A DNA stretch of 64,000 nucleotides from Flavobacteriales bacterium (GTDB lineage: Bacteria > Bacteroidota > Bacteroidia > Flavobacteriales_F > PHOS-HE28): positions 191,630 to 255,629 of the forward strand of contig JAHBUL010000001.1 of assembly GCA_019638085.1 (NCBI GenBank), written 5' to 3'. The position numbers were made by a program, and so were the translations under genes. Below the pieces are notes generated by a model. The model was not told the origin of the DNA and searched no databases. It worked only from the letters and a program-made list of their open reading frames with translations. Positions 17,007 through 26,472 of this stretch are shown here, in pieces. Position 1 is the stretch's first letter. Each line of letters opens with the position of its first letter.

Positions 17007-19010
17007 CTACTTGTAACTACGTTGCGACAATTTCAACGCCTCGAACTTCAACTCCTCCTTGTGCATCACGTCCTTGCCCGGTTCGCCGGTCCACTCCCAC
17101 GCAGCTACGTAAGCGAAGTTCTCATCGTCGCGTAGGGCTTCGCCCTCTTCGGTCTGGTATTCCTCCCGGAAGTGGCCGCCGCAGCTTTCGTTGCGGTTCA
17201 ATGCATCCTTGCACATCAGCTCGCCCAGCTCCAGGAAGTCGGCTACGCGACCGGCTTTTTCAAGCTCTTGGTTCAGCTCGTTCGGCTTGCCAGGTACGCG
17301 GACGTTGGCCCAGAAATCATCGCGGATCCTGCGGATCTCCTCGATGCCCTCCTGCAGTCCTTTCGCGTTGCGTGCCATGCCGCACTTCTCCCACATCACC
17401 TTGCCGAGGCGCTTGTGGAAGTGGTCCACCGGTTCGGTGCCCTTGGTGTTGAAGAATTTATCGATGCGCTCACGCACGGACTTCTCGGCTTCCACGAATT
17501 CAGCGGTGTCGGTCTTGATCGGGCCCGTCCGGATATCCGATGCGACGTAATCAGCGATGGTGTAGGGCAGAATGAAGTAGCCGTCCGCCAAGCCTTGCAT
17601 CAAGGCCGATGCGCCGAGTCGGTTCGCGCCGTGGTCGCTGAAATTGGCCTCACCGAGCACATACATGCCGGGCACGGTGCTCTGCAGGTTGTAGTCCACC
17701 CATAGGCCGCCCATGGTGTAGTGGACCGCAGGGTAGATCTTCATGGCGTGCACGTAGGGGTTTTCACCCACGATGTTTTCGTACATGTCGAAGAGGTTGC
17801 CGTATTTCTCGCTCACCACCTTCATGCCCAGCTCGCGGATCTTCTCGGGTGAAGGGTTGTCGATGTGGTGGACGTTCGCCTCCATCTTGCCGTAGCGCTC
17901 GATCGCGGAAGCGAAGTCCAGGTAGACGGCCTCGCCGGTCCTGTTCACGCCGAAGCCGGCATCGCAGCGCTCCTTGGCGGCGCGGCTGGCCACGTCGCGC
18001 GGTACGAGATTGCCGAAGCTGGGGTAACGGCGCTCGAGGTAGTAGTCGCGGTCATCCTCGGCGATGTCGCTTCCTTTTTTCTTGCCTTCCTGGATCGCCT
18101 TGGCATCCTCCAATTTCTTCGGCACCCATATGCGGCCGTCGTTGCGGAGGCTCTCGCTCATCAGTGTGAGCTTGCTCTGGTGGTCACCGCTCACGGGAAT
18201 GCAGGTGGGGTGGATCTGCGTGTAGCACGGATTGGCCATGTAGGCGCCGCGTTTGTGGGCCTTCCAAGCGGCGGTGACGTTGCTGCCCATGGCGTTGGTG
18301 CTGAGGAAGAACACGTTCCCGTATCCGCCCGTGCAGAGCAGCACGGCATGCGCACCATGGCGTTCCAGTTCGCCGGTCACGAGGTTACGGGCGATGATGC
18401 CGCGCGCCTTGCCTTCCACCACCACCAGGTCCAGCATCTCGTGCCGGTCGTACATCTTCACCTTGCCCTTGCCCACTTGGCGCATCAGGGCGCTGTACGC
18501 ACCGAGGAGCAACTGTTGTCCCGTTTGTCCGCGAGCATAGAAGGTGCGGCTCACCTGTGCGCCACCGAAGGAGCGGTTGTCCAGCAGTCCACCGTAGTCA
18601 CGAGCGAAAGGCACACCTTGCGCCACGCACTGATCGATGATGCTGGCACTGACCTCGGCCAAGCGCCAAGTGTTCGCTTCACGCGAGCGGTAGTCGCCGC
18701 CTTTCAGCGTATCATAGAACAAGCGATATACGGAGTCGCCGTCATTCGGATAGTTCTTCGCGGCGTTGATGCCGCCCTGTGCGGCAATGCTGTGTGCGCG
18801 ACGCGAACTGTCCTGGTAGCAGAAGGACTTCACGTTGTAGCCCATCTCCGCCAGCGAAGCTGCTGCGGATGCGCCTGCGAGCCCGGTGCCCACGACGATG
18901 ATGTCGATGCTGCGTTTGTTGGCCGGGTTCACCAAACGGATGTGGTCCTTGTGCTCGCTCCATTTCCTTTCGATCGGACCGGCGGGGACTTTGGCGTCGA
19001 GGATGCTCAT
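17007..19010 (-). CDS. sdhA: succinate dehydrogenase/fumarate reductase flavoprotein subunit
   Basis: SdhA binds covalent FAD and oxidises succinate to fumarate (or the reverse). The 667-residue protein has the FAD dinucleotide motif [19 protein letters not shown] near residues 37-55 and the flavin-attachment region [16 protein letters not shown]. It also has the substrate-binding segment IHPTCIP and the C-terminal sequence typical of Bacteroidota SdhA. Length and motifs fit the B-type enzyme. The ATG at 19010 gives [17 protein letters not shown], the usual family start. The 122-bp gap to sdhC holds a repeat element, so readthrough from the sdhC promoter must cross a potential hairpin. Confidence 0.97.
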   Translation of the reverse strand: MSILDAKVPAGPIERKWSEHKDHIRLVNPANKRSIDIIVVGTGLAGASAAASLAEMGYNVKSFCYQDSSRRAHSIAAQGGINAAKNYPNDGDSVYRLFYDTLKGGDYRSREANTWRLAEVSASIIDQCVAQGVPFARDYGGLLDNRSFGGAQVSRTFYARGQTGQQLLLGAYSALMRQVGKGKVKMYDRHEMLDLVVVEGKARGIIARNLVTGELERHGAHAVLLCTGGYGNVFFLSTNAMGSNVTAAWKAHKRGAYMANPCYTQIHPTCIPVSGDHQSKLTLMSESLRNDGRIWVPKKLEDAKAIQEGKKKGSDIAEDDRDYYLERRYPSFGNLVPRDVASRAAKERCDAGFGVNRTGEAVYLDFASAIERYGKMEANVHHIDNPSPEKIRELGMKVVSEKYGNLFDMYENIVGENPYVHAMKIYPAVHYTMGGLWVDYNLQSTVPGMYVLGEANFSDHGANRLGASALMQGLADGYFILPYTIADYVASDIRTGPIKTDTAEFVEAEKSVRERIDKFFNTKGTEPVDHFHKRLGKVMWEKCGMARNAKGLQEGIEEIRRIRDDFWANVRVPGKPNELNQELEKAGRVADFLELGELMCKDALNRNESCGGHFREEYQTEEGEALRDDENFAYVAAWEWTGEPGKDVMHKEELKFEALKLSQRSYK

Positions 19011-19021
19011 GAGTGTAAAAT

Positions 19022-19102
19022 GTGTTGCGGGTTACGAGTTGGCGGGTTTCGGGTTGGGTTGTGCGGGTGCAACTCGTAACGCGGAACACGCCAACCCGTA
19101 AC
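19022..19102. repeat. imperfect palindromic repeat between sdhC and sdhA
   Basis: GTTACGAGTT near 19027-19036 is mirrored by AACTCGTAAC near 19071-19080, with further GGCGGGTTTCGGGTTG / CGCCAACCCGTAAC-type sequence on either side. It occupies most of the gap between two operon genes and is unrelated to coding sequence. Confidence 0.6.
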
Positions 19103-19132
19103 AGAAGAGGTATCTCCGGGAGTTATCCATTG

Positions 19133-19822
19133 TCATTTGATCCAGCCCAAGTACATGCTCACGGGCATGGCGGCGAAGAGCACAGGAACGATAATGGAGA
19201 AGGCAGCACCGCAAAATGCGATGAAGCCGTTGTATTTGCGGTGGTTGAGCCCCAAGGACTGGAACGCGCTCTTGAAACCGTGGAGCAGGTGCCAGAACAA
19301 GGAGAAGCAGCCCAGCACATAGACGATAACGACAACAGGGTTGGAGAAGACCTCTATCATCAACGCGAAGAGATTTTCGCGACCGGCAGCATCAGATCCG
19401 TACGGTTCAAGGCTACCCACAATGTTGCGGCTGGGTACCCAGAAATGCCACAGGTGGATGATGAGGAACAGGAGGATCAGCGTGCCGAGGATGCCCATGC
19501 TGCGCGAATACCACTTGCTGTTCGCGTTGTGCTTGGCGAAGGCGTAATCCACCGGGCGGGCCGCGCGGTTCTGTCTCCACAGCATCAAGCCATCCACTAC
19601 GTGCAGGATCAAGCCTGCGAACAGAACGATCTCCATGGTGCGGATGATCAAATTGGTGCCCATGAAATGCGCCCATTCGTTGAAGGTGACACCGCCATCA
19701 TTGAAGAAGATCATGGCGTTGATCCCCGCGTGAGCGACCAGAAAGCTGATAAGGAAAAGGCCCGTCAGGGCCATCCAATACTTCTTGATCAGGGAAGAGC
19801 CGAAGAGTCCTTGTCGTGCCAT
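19133..19822 (-). CDS. sdhC: succinate dehydrogenase cytochrome b subunit (B-type)
   Basis: This single membrane anchor carries haem b and the quinone site. The 229-residue protein has five hydrophobic segments: about 15-35, 60-85, 110-130, 160-185 and 200-225. Histidines likely to bind haem occur in SFLVAHAG, GLILHVVDG, LLFLIIHLWHFW and FWHLLHGF. One cytochrome subunit with five helices is the Wolinella/Bacillus-like B-type arrangement. It is the first gene of the sdhC-A-B operon and follows a good -7 promoter box. The ATG at 19822 gives a hydrophilic start MARQGLFGSSLIKKYWM that fits the family. Confidence 0.95.
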   Translation of the reverse strand: MARQGLFGSSLIKKYWMALTGLFLISFLVAHAGINAMIFFNDGGVTFNEWAHFMGTNLIIRTMEIVLFAGLILHVVDGLMLWRQNRAARPVDYAFAKHNANSKWYSRSMGILGTLILLFLIIHLWHFWVPSRNIVGSLEPYGSDAAGRENLFALMIEVFSNPVVVIVYVLGCFSLFWHLLHGFKSAFQSLGLNHRKYNGFIAFCGAAFSIIVPVLFAAMPVSMYLGWIK

Positions 19823-19859
19823 GCGTGGGATTGGCGATAGATCGCCGGTTGGTCCACCG

Positions 19860-19867
19860 CAAAAGTA
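19860..19867 (-). promoter_or_regulatory. putative sdhCAB -7 promoter element
   Basis: On the minus strand TACTTTTG fits TAnnTTTG exactly and lies 38 bp upstream of the sdhC ATG. The -33 region has only a weak TTTC. Confidence 0.6.
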
Positions 19868-20013
19868 GCTGTAGGAAAAATGGGCTGAAAGGACGGCGCG
19901 TTGTTACTCCTTATCTGGAATCGTTCTATGCCAACAAAATGCACGAATGTGAAGGAGTTAGCCGATGTGCGATGGGCTACCGGCATTGCACGGAGCATCA
20001 TCAGTTGATCAGG

Positions 20014-21060
20014 TCACCGTTGCAATACCGCCTCCCAAGTGGCACCGCTGATGTCGGTAAGAAGCAAGCGGTATTCGCCTATTGCCAGTTCGGCGAACGC
20101 CTGATCCATCACGTGCAATTCAGCCTTCGCGCCCAATGGAAGGATCAAGCTGTGCTTGCCGGGCTTCACTTTGGACACGTACGCATTGTGGATGTGTTCC
20201 TTCGGGAATTGCGCCAGTGCCGCGCCATCCAGTTCCATCACGGTGTTGCCCGTCGCATCCAAAACAGACAGGCCGATCAGGAAGGAGCCATACACATCGG
20301 CACCCTCCACCCGTTGCAGGGTGAACGCCAAGCGATCCGAAGTGAGCGTGGCATTCTGGATCTCTACCAATGGTCGCACCGACTTGTTGTGTAGTGTGCC
20401 CCACACGCCACCATGGAAGATCTGGTTGGTGGCGAGCGTAATGAAGAGAATGCTCAACGCACCGACCAGCACCAAGGGCTTCAAGCGGTTGTTGAACGCA
20501 TCAATAGGTCCGGAACCCAACCACAGGAACCACGGCTTGCGCGTGATGCCGAGGTCCTTCTTCATCATCCATCCATCCACGGAATAGGTGGCACTGCCCG
20601 TGAGGAACATCGTGAAGCCTGCGGCCAGCCCAAGAATACCGATCTGCCATTCATCCAAGCAGGTGGTGCCGATCCATCCGGCACCTAATAGGATCCCCAT
20701 AGCTAAGCCGAAGACGGCTACGCTCACCGCCCGTGTGAACAGCCCGAACATCAGGAAAAGACCCACCACACCTTCAATGATGGTGAAGGCCACCATGTTC
20801 CACCACAAGGCTTCCGGGTTGCTCACCAAGTATTCTATCAACGGCTTGATCAGCAATGCATTGGGGAGGAAATGGTTGAACTTTTCCCCGATATAGCCAG
20901 CCGCCTCCGGATCCAGCTTGTTCTCCAAGGCCACCCGGCGCCAGAAGGCGGAGAAGTAGGTCCAGCCCACCACGAGACGTAGCGCCAGCGTAAAGAGCCC
21001 GGCGGAATTGAAGGTGCGTGAAGAAGTGGGGGAGGCGGCCTCCATGCGGCTATCATTCAT
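20014..21060 (-). CDS. doxDA: DoxD-DoxA fusion (thiosulfate:quinone oxidoreductase-like membrane protein)
   Basis: In Acidianus, DoxD and DoxA together oxidise thiosulfate to tetrathionate and pass electrons to quinone. Here one 348-residue chain joins a DoxD-type membrane domain to a DoxA-type domain. The DoxD part has WTYFSAFWRR, GYIGEKFNHFLPNAL, ALWWNMVAFTIIEG and GAGWIGTTCLDEWQIG, with several membrane helices over residues 20-170. The DoxA-like part covers about 210-348, including VYGSFLIGLSVLDATGN. Fused DoxDA proteins are known in Bacteroidota, but their substrate is untested. I chose the ATG at 21060 because the upstream 29 codons look non-coding. It lies about 190 bp upstream of sdhC, which has its own promoter. 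Confidence 0.85.
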   Translation of the reverse strand: MNDSRMEAASPTSSRTFNSAGLFTLALRLVVGWTYFSAFWRRVALENKLDPEAAGYIGEKFNHFLPNALLIKPLIEYLVSNPEALWWNMVAFTIIEGVVGLFLMFGLFTRAVSVAVFGLAMGILLGAGWIGTTCLDEWQIGILGLAAGFTMFLTGSATYSVDGWMMKKDLGITRKPWFLWLGSGPIDAFNNRLKPLVLVGALSILFITLATNQIFHGGVWGTLHNKSVRPLVEIQNATLTSDRLAFTLQRVEGADVYGSFLIGLSVLDATGNTVMELDGAALAQFPKEHIHNAYVSKVKPGKHSLILPLGAKAELHVMDQAFAELAIGEYRLLLTDISGATWEAVLQR

Positions 21061-21262
21061 GATCAGGAACGGGTTGAACGAGGAAGATCGCTCTTTCCGA
21101 CCGAAGAACAAGGGCTGCGCGAATACCGCCCCGGAACAGGACTGCAAGAGCTAAGCGAACGAGTTTCACAAGATCTCCAAAGCGGTGTGTCCAACTCGTG
21201 CGAACGCCAACACCTGTGCGATCGAGGCTCGTGCATCCGTGGTCTACATTCGGCCTTCCTCC

Positions 21263-21940
21263 ATGTTGAAACAGATCCTCCGGACCTTGGGCCGTGTGCT
21301 GGGTGCATTCGTCGCGCTCATCGCCTTATACCTATTGGCGGCCTTCGCCCTTTCAAGGATCCCGGTCGCGGCGGAGCGGGAGGGAGGGACCGCTGTCACC
21401 GCCTACATCCTCTCGAACGGCGTCCACACGGACATCGTGGTCCCCGTGCGGACGCGACAGATGGATTGGAGCAAGCTCGTGCCGCACCGCAATACGATCG
21501 GGCAGGACAGTTCCGCTGCGTGGGTCGGCTTCGGCTGGGGCGACAAGGGCTTCTATCTCGAGACACCCACTTGGGGCGATCTCACGCTCCGGGTGGCATT
21601 CAACGCGGTATGCGGACTGGGCACTTCCGCCATGCATGCCACTTTCCACCAGCAACTCACGGAAGGCGACCAGTGCAAGCGCATCACACTAAGCGCGGAG
21701 CAATATGCCCGCTTGGTCGCCTACCTCCAAAAGGGCTTCGCCTACGATGCCGAGGGAAGGACCATCCACATCGGCGCCCATGCGAATTATGGCTTGACGG
21801 ATGCCTTTTATGACGGCGTGGGCCGCTACAACCTCTTTCGCACCTGCAATACCTGGACGAACGATGCGCTGAAAGCCTGCGGCCAAAAGGCATGTTGGTG
21901 GACCCCTTTTGATACAGGGATCTTCCGGCAGTACCGGTGA
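21263..21940 (+). CDS. TIGR02117/DUF2459 family membrane-anchored protein
   Basis: The 225-residue protein has one N-terminal membrane segment (about 10-30), then a conserved extracytoplasmic domain with AYILSNGVHTDIVVPV, WVGFGWGDKGFYLETPTWGDL, HIGAHANYGLTDAFYDG and RTCNTWTNDALKACG. These segments mark the DUF2459/TIGR02117 family, whose function is unknown. The His/Asp near the start and the Cys-Asn-Thr-Trp stretch near the end look like possible catalytic residues, an inference only. The ATG at 21263 puts the hydrophobic segment at the N-terminus; upstream in-frame codons do not look coding. A TACATTCG box at 21245-21252 is one base off the -7 consensus. The AT-rich island begins just downstream. 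Confidence 0.85.
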   Translation: MLKQILRTLGRVLGAFVALIALYLLAAFALSRIPVAAEREGGTAVTAYILSNGVHTDIVVPVRTRQMDWSKLVPHRNTIGQDSSAAWVGFGWGDKGFYLETPTWGDLTLRVAFNAVCGLGTSAMHATFHQQLTEGDQCKRITLSAEQYARLVAYLQKGFAYDAEGRTIHIGAHANYGLTDAFYDGVGRYNLFRTCNTWTNDALKACGQKACWWTPFDTGIFRQYR

Positions 21941-22039
21941 ATGGAGTGAAGAGCGAGGTTCATCGATATGTCTTCAGGGTTTCTCAATAGTTGACATGGA
22001 CCAGTACTATCTCAAAAGGATGTCTGGATTGGGTGGAAG

Positions 22040-22786
22040 TCAATCTGTTAAATGGATTCCGCTAAGAATATCTTGCGCCGTCTTTAAAATTAAAAAATAA
22101 GGTACGGGTAATCCTCCAAATCTTGTATCCAGTAGTTTACGAACAGCTATATCGAAATAATTGCCTGAAAAAGTATCAGATACGGCATGGCTTCCACCTA
22201 GGATATTGGCAACCCGTTTTACCAATATATGCCGAGGAATAATCCTTCTCTCAACAATTCCACTATCAGCTTTATAACTGATTCGGACAATCTCACAATT
22301 CAACCAGTGACCATAGTATGATCTGTTTATGATAAACCCGTTCTTAATTAAAGTGTGAACCTCCGGTCCCTCGTTTTTGTCATGAACTATGGCGATGTCA
22401 GCGATTTGGATACGCCCATCGGTTTGAATCATGAAATTAAGGCTTTTCAAAATTGAATCAGTAGGTTTTTCGGGAACCAAAATCAGATTCTCATTTGCCG
22501 ATGAGGTTATGACTCCTCCACATGTACCGGCTATTATGTGCTCTTTACCGGCTATGTATTTTGCTAACTTCTTAGATAGGCTATATGAAGGAAATCTGAC
22601 GATTTAATCTTTGTCGCAATATATTAAGTAGGATTGAACAGATTCTGCCATCTCCATCCAAATCCTCAGTACATGAGATAAATCAAGTAGTGCTATTTCA
22701 TCATAAGATTTTAAATTAATATCATAATGACGTTGCAATCGTTTATAATTTATAATTAAATTATTGAAGTCTATATTCACACCCAT
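22040..22786 (-). pseudogene. AT-rich gene of unknown function broken by one in-frame stop
   Basis: From the ATG at 22784-22786 the reading gives 60 residues (MGVNIDFNNLIINYKRLQRH onward), a TAA at 22604-22606, then 187 more residues in the same frame down to 22040. The segment straight after the stop (FPSYSLSKKLAKYIAGKEHI) looks coding but has no ATG, GTG or TTG until a TTG at 22478-22480. This favours a nonsense mutation in one 248-codon gene over two genes. No domain is recognised, and there is no signal peptide or membrane segment. Base composition is strikingly AT-rich compared with both neighbours, a strong sign of horizontal acquisition. Two separate small proteins remain possible if an atypical start is used. 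Confidence 0.55.
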
Positions 22787-22989
22787 TTTCGCTTCTTCTT
22801 CGTTCTTTGCTCGTCCTCCATGACATCCTTATCCCGTCGGCCTCATTTTGGTTCGACTCCAGCTAGGTAGTTTGTGTTCCAATGAGATACTGTCTCAATC
22901 CATTGAGCGAATATAGACGACAGTAGAAGGGTATTCATCTCCTGCTGCGGGGTGACTTGCTTCCTACTAAACACGCCACTGGCATAGGT

Positions 22990-22997
22990 TATCTTTG
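22990..22997 (+). promoter_or_regulatory. putative ileS -7 promoter element
   Basis: TATCTTTG fits TAnnTTTG exactly and lies 19 bp before the ileS ATG, which argues for the 23017 start. No clear -33 element at the expected spacing. Confidence 0.6.
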
Positions 22998-23016
22998 CCA
23001 CCCTTCAAAATCAGCC

Positions 23017-26000
23017 ATGGACAAGCGTTTCCCGCAGTACGATGAGTTGGATCTTCCGCAAGTAGCGGCGGACATCCTGAAGCAGTGGGAGGCGGAGGAC
23101 ACCTTCGGCCAAAGCTTGGAGCTGCGCAAGGACGCGCCACCGTTCGTATTCTACGAAGGTCCGCCCAGCGCCAACGGTCTGCCGGGCATCCACCACGTGA
23201 TGGCCCGCACCATCAAGGACATTTTCTGCCGTTTCCAAACGCAGCAAGGCAAGCGCGTGGACCGCAAGGCGGGCTGGGATACCCACGGGCTACCCGTGGA
23301 ACTCGGCGTGGAGAAGGAGCTCGGCATCACCAAGGAGGACATCGGAAAGAGCATCTCCGTGGAGGAGTACAACCGCAAATGCAAAGAAGCGGTGATGCGC
23401 TACACGGACGTGTGGAACGACCTCACGAAACGCATCGGGTTCTGGCTCGACATGGAGCACCCGTACGTGACCTACAAGACCTCCTACATCGAAAGCGTGT
23501 GGTGGTTGCTGAAGCAGCTGCACGAGCGGGACCTCATCTACAAGGGATACACCATCCAACCGTTCTCGCCTGCGGCCGGCACGGGCCTCAGCAGCCACGA
23601 GCTTAACCAACCCGGCACCTACAAGCCGATGAAGGACACCACAGCGGTGGCCATGTTCAAGGTGAAGCGGGATGAGAACAGCGAGTTCCTGTTCACAGAT
23701 GCTTTTGGGGACGTGTTCATCCTCGCATGGACCACCACGCCGTGGACGCTTCCCAGCAATACCGCCCTCACCGTTGGCCCGAAGCTGGAATATGTGCGGA
23801 TCAAGACCTTCAACCCCTACACGCATGAGCCCAACACCGTAGTGCTGGCGAAGTCGAGGCTGGGGGCCTACTTCAACGAGAAGAACAAGGTCCGACATTC
23901 GTCGGACGGCTCTTTCGACGATTACAAAAAGGACGGCAAGAACATCCCCTGGACGTTCGACGGAGAGTTCTATGGCCACCAGTTGGAAGGCATCCGCTAC
24001 GAGCAGCTGTTGGACTTCGCGCAGCCGAATGATGGTGACGCCTTCAAGGTGATCGGCGGTGATTTCGTGACCACGGAGGACGGCACCGGCGTGGTACACA
24101 CTGCCCCCAGCTTCGGCGCGGACGACATGCGCGTGGCCCGTCAACACGGCATCGGCTCACTCACGCTGGTGGACATGCAAGGTCGCTTCACCAAGGAAAT
24201 GGGTTCGTTCGCCGGGAAGTACGTGAAGAACGAATACTACCCGGACGGCACCGGGCCGGAGAAGAGCGTGGACGTGGAACTTTCCATCCTGCTGAAGGAG
24301 ATGGGCCGCGCCTTCAAAGTGGAGAAGTACGAGCACAATTACCCGCATTGCTGGCGCACCGACAAACCCATCCTCTACTACCCGCTCGATAGCTGGTTCG
24401 TGCGCAGCACCGCCAAGAAGGAGCGCATGGTAGAGCTGAACAAGACCATCACCTGGAAGCCGGAAAGCACCGGCACGGGCCGCTTCGGCAACTGGCTGGA
24501 GAACCTTCAGGACTGGAACCTCAGCCGCAGCCGCTACTGGGGTATTCCGCTGCCCATCTGGCGCACCGCGGACGGCGACGAGGAGCTCTGCATCGGCACG
24601 CTGGCGCAACTGAAGTCGGAGATCGCCCGCGCCATCAAGGCCGGCGTGATGAGCGAAGATCCGCTGAAGGACTTCGACCCCGAACACCCTTCCGCCGCAC
24701 AATACGATGCCATCGATCTGCACAAACCCTACGTGGACCGTATCACGCTGGTAAGCCCCGGCGGTAAGCCGATGAAGCGCGAGAGCGATCTGATCGACGT
24801 GTGGTTCGACAGCGGCAGCATGCCCTACGCGCAGTGGGGCTTGGACTACCGGAAGATCAAGGCCGGTGATCCGCGGCCGTTCAACTCGCCCTTCGATGCC
24901 AGCTATCCGGCGGACTTCATCGCCGAAGGCGTGGACCAAACGCGTGGCTGGTTCTACACCATGCACGCCATCAGCACACTGGTGTTCGACCAAGTGTCGT
25001 ACAAAGCCGTGGTAAGCAACGGCCTGGTGCTGGACAAGAACGGCCAGAAGATGAGCAAGCGCCTCGGCAACGCCGTGGACCCGTTCACCACGCTGGGCAA
25101 GTACGGGGCCGATGCCGTGCGCTGGTACATGATCAGCAATGCGCAACCTTGGGACAACCTGAAGTTCGATGCCGAGGGCATCACCGAGGTGCAGCGCAAA
25201 TTCTTCCGCGCGCTCTTCAACACCTACGGCTTCTTCGCGCTGTATGCGAACATCGATGGCTTCGACGTGAAGACCGCGCCCGTACCCCTGGCCAAGCGCA
25301 CCGAAATGGACCGCTGGGTGCTTTCCCGCTTGAACAGCCTCCTCGTACACGTGCAGGAGGCTTACGACACCTACGAGCCTACGCAGGCCGCCCGCGCCAT
25401 CCAGGATTTTGTGGTGGAGGACCTCAGCAACTGGTACGTCCGACTGAACCGCCGTCGTTTCTGGAAAGGTGAGCAGGGCGACGACAAGAACGCAGCGTTC
25501 CAAACGCTACACCGCTGCCTCGAAGTGGTGGCCATGCTCAGCGCGCCCATCGCACCCTTCTTCAGCGATAGGCTCTACCGCGACCTTACCGGAGCAAGTG
25601 TTCACCTGAGCGATTGGCCGAAGGCGGATAAAGCCTTGATCGATACCGTGCTGGAAAAGCGTACGGCCTTGGCGCAACGGCTCACCTCCTTGGTGCTTTC
25701 CATCCGCAAGAAGGAAGGCCATCGCGTACGCCAGCCGCTGCGCAAAGTGATGGTGCCCGTGCTGGACGATGCCATGCGCAACGACCTCGATGCCATCCGC
25801 GACCTGGTGCTCAGTGAGGTGAACGTGAAGGAGCTGGTGATGCTCGACCCCAGCGAGAGCAAGCTCACCAAGAAGATCAAGCCCGACTTCAAGAAGCTCG
25901 GTGCGCGACTTGGAAAGCGTATGAAGGCTGCTGCTTCCGCGATCAATGGCTTCGATCAGGACCGCATTGCTGAATTGGAGCAAGCGGGTCGCATTTCATT

Positions 26001-26424
26001 GGATATCGAGGGCGAACCGCTGGAGATCCTCGTAGAGGAAGTGGATATTTCAGCTGAGGATGTTCCAGGCCTGAGCGTGGCAAGTGAAGGCGGGCTCACC
26101 GTAGCTGTTGATATTGAGTTGGACGATGAACTGCTCCAGGAAGGCATGGCCCGGGAGCTGGTGAGCCGTATTCAGGCACTGCGGAAAGAGAACGGACTGG
26201 AGGTGACCGATCGCATCCAATTGCACATTCAGCGTAACGGGGGAGGGCCTTTTGAACAAGCGGTGAAGACCCATGCCCGGCACATTCTGGCGGAGACCTT
26301 GGCATCAACACCTGAGGATCAGCTGCTTGTAGCTGAGCTGGATCCTGTCTTTGGGAAGCCAATAGAGGTGGAATTGGATGGGGCAGGGAAGTGCTTTCTG
26401 GCCTTGGCCAAAGCCGCCCTTTGA
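23017..26424 (+). CDS. ileS: isoleucyl-tRNA synthetase
   Basis: IleRS charges tRNA-Ile in the cytoplasm. The 1135-residue class I synthetase has the HIGH-equivalent in GPPSANGLPGIHHVMARTIK (HH at 59-60), the editing domain (TTTPWTLPSNTAL, then GTGVVHTAPSFGADD) and the KMSKR loop at 678-682. The anticodon-binding and C-terminal regions follow. The GLPG-type signature and the length are those of the eukaryote-like type 2 IleRS, a class that in other bacteria is often less sensitive to mupirocin; that property is inferred only. The ATG at 23017 sits just after the -7 box; upstream codons from a TTG at 22957 overlap the promoter and were excluded. Confidence 0.97.
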   Translation: MDKRFPQYDELDLPQVAADILKQWEAEDTFGQSLELRKDAPPFVFYEGPPSANGLPGIHHVMARTIKDIFCRFQTQQGKRVDRKAGWDTHGLPVELGVEKELGITKEDIGKSISVEEYNRKCKEAVMRYTDVWNDLTKRIGFWLDMEHPYVTYKTSYIESVWWLLKQLHERDLIYKGYTIQPFSPAAGTGLSSHELNQPGTYKPMKDTTAVAMFKVKRDENSEFLFTDAFGDVFILAWTTTPWTLPSNTALTVGPKLEYVRIKTFNPYTHEPNTVVLAKSRLGAYFNEKNKVRHSSDGSFDDYKKDGKNIPWTFDGEFYGHQLEGIRYEQLLDFAQPNDGDAFKVIGGDFVTTEDGTGVVHTAPSFGADDMRVARQHGIGSLTLVDMQGRFTKEMGSFAGKYVKNEYYPDGTGPEKSVDVELSILLKEMGRAFKVEKYEHNYPHCWRTDKPILYYPLDSWFVRSTAKKERMVELNKTITWKPESTGTGRFGNWLENLQDWNLSRSRYWGIPLPIWRTADGDEELCIGTLAQLKSEIARAIKAGVMSEDPLKDFDPEHPSAAQYDAIDLHKPYVDRITLVSPGGKPMKRESDLIDVWFDSGSMPYAQWGLDYRKIKAGDPRPFNSPFDASYPADFIAEGVDQTRGWFYTMHAISTLVFDQVSYKAVVSNGLVLDKNGQKMSKRLGNAVDPFTTLGKYGADAVRWYMISNAQPWDNLKFDAEGITEVQRKFFRALFNTYGFFALYANIDGFDVKTAPVPLAKRTEMDRWVLSRLNSLLVHVQEAYDTYEPTQAARAIQDFVVEDLSNWYVRLNRRRFWKGEQGDDKNAAFQTLHRCLEVVAMLSAPIAPFFSDRLYRDLTGASVHLSDWPKADKALIDTVLEKRTALAQRLTSLVLSIRKKEGHRVRQPLRKVMVPVLDDAMRNDLDAIRDLVLSEVNVKELVMLDPSESKLTKKIKPDFKKLGARLGKRMKAAASAINGFDQDRIAELEQAGRISLDIEGEPLEILVEEVDISAEDVPGLSVASEGGLTVAVDIELDDELLQEGMARELVSRIQALRKENGLEVTDRIQLHIQRNGGGPFEQAVKTHARHILAETLASTPEDQLLVAELDPVFGKPIEVELDGAGKCFLALAKAAL

Positions 26425-26438
26425 GGCTTTAAATTGCC

Positions 26439-26446
26439 TATATTCG
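26439..26446 (+). promoter_or_regulatory. putative -7 element for the H1-like/DksA gene
   Basis: TATATTCG is one base off TAnnTTTG and lies 26 bp before the ATG at 26473, so the gene may be transcribed apart from ileS. Confidence 0.4.
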
Positions 26447-26472
26447 CGGACCAATTTCAAAAGGGTCCTGCA

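Noticed and set aside
17865-19079. 404-codon plus-strand frame opposite sdhA
   Set aside because: sdhA is certain on the minus strand; the opposite frame is a codon-bias shadow.
22845-22875. TGGTTCGACTCCA, resembling a tRNA T-arm at the right edge of the AT-rich island (possible att site)
   Set aside because: The T stem pairs imperfectly and no matching acceptor, D or anticodon arms lie upstream, so there is no tRNA; no duplicate was found on the left edge.
24157-25503. 448-codon open frame on the minus strand opposite ileS
   Set aside because: Shadow of the high-GC ileS coding sequence; ileS has all synthetase motifs and the antisense translation has no recognisable domain.
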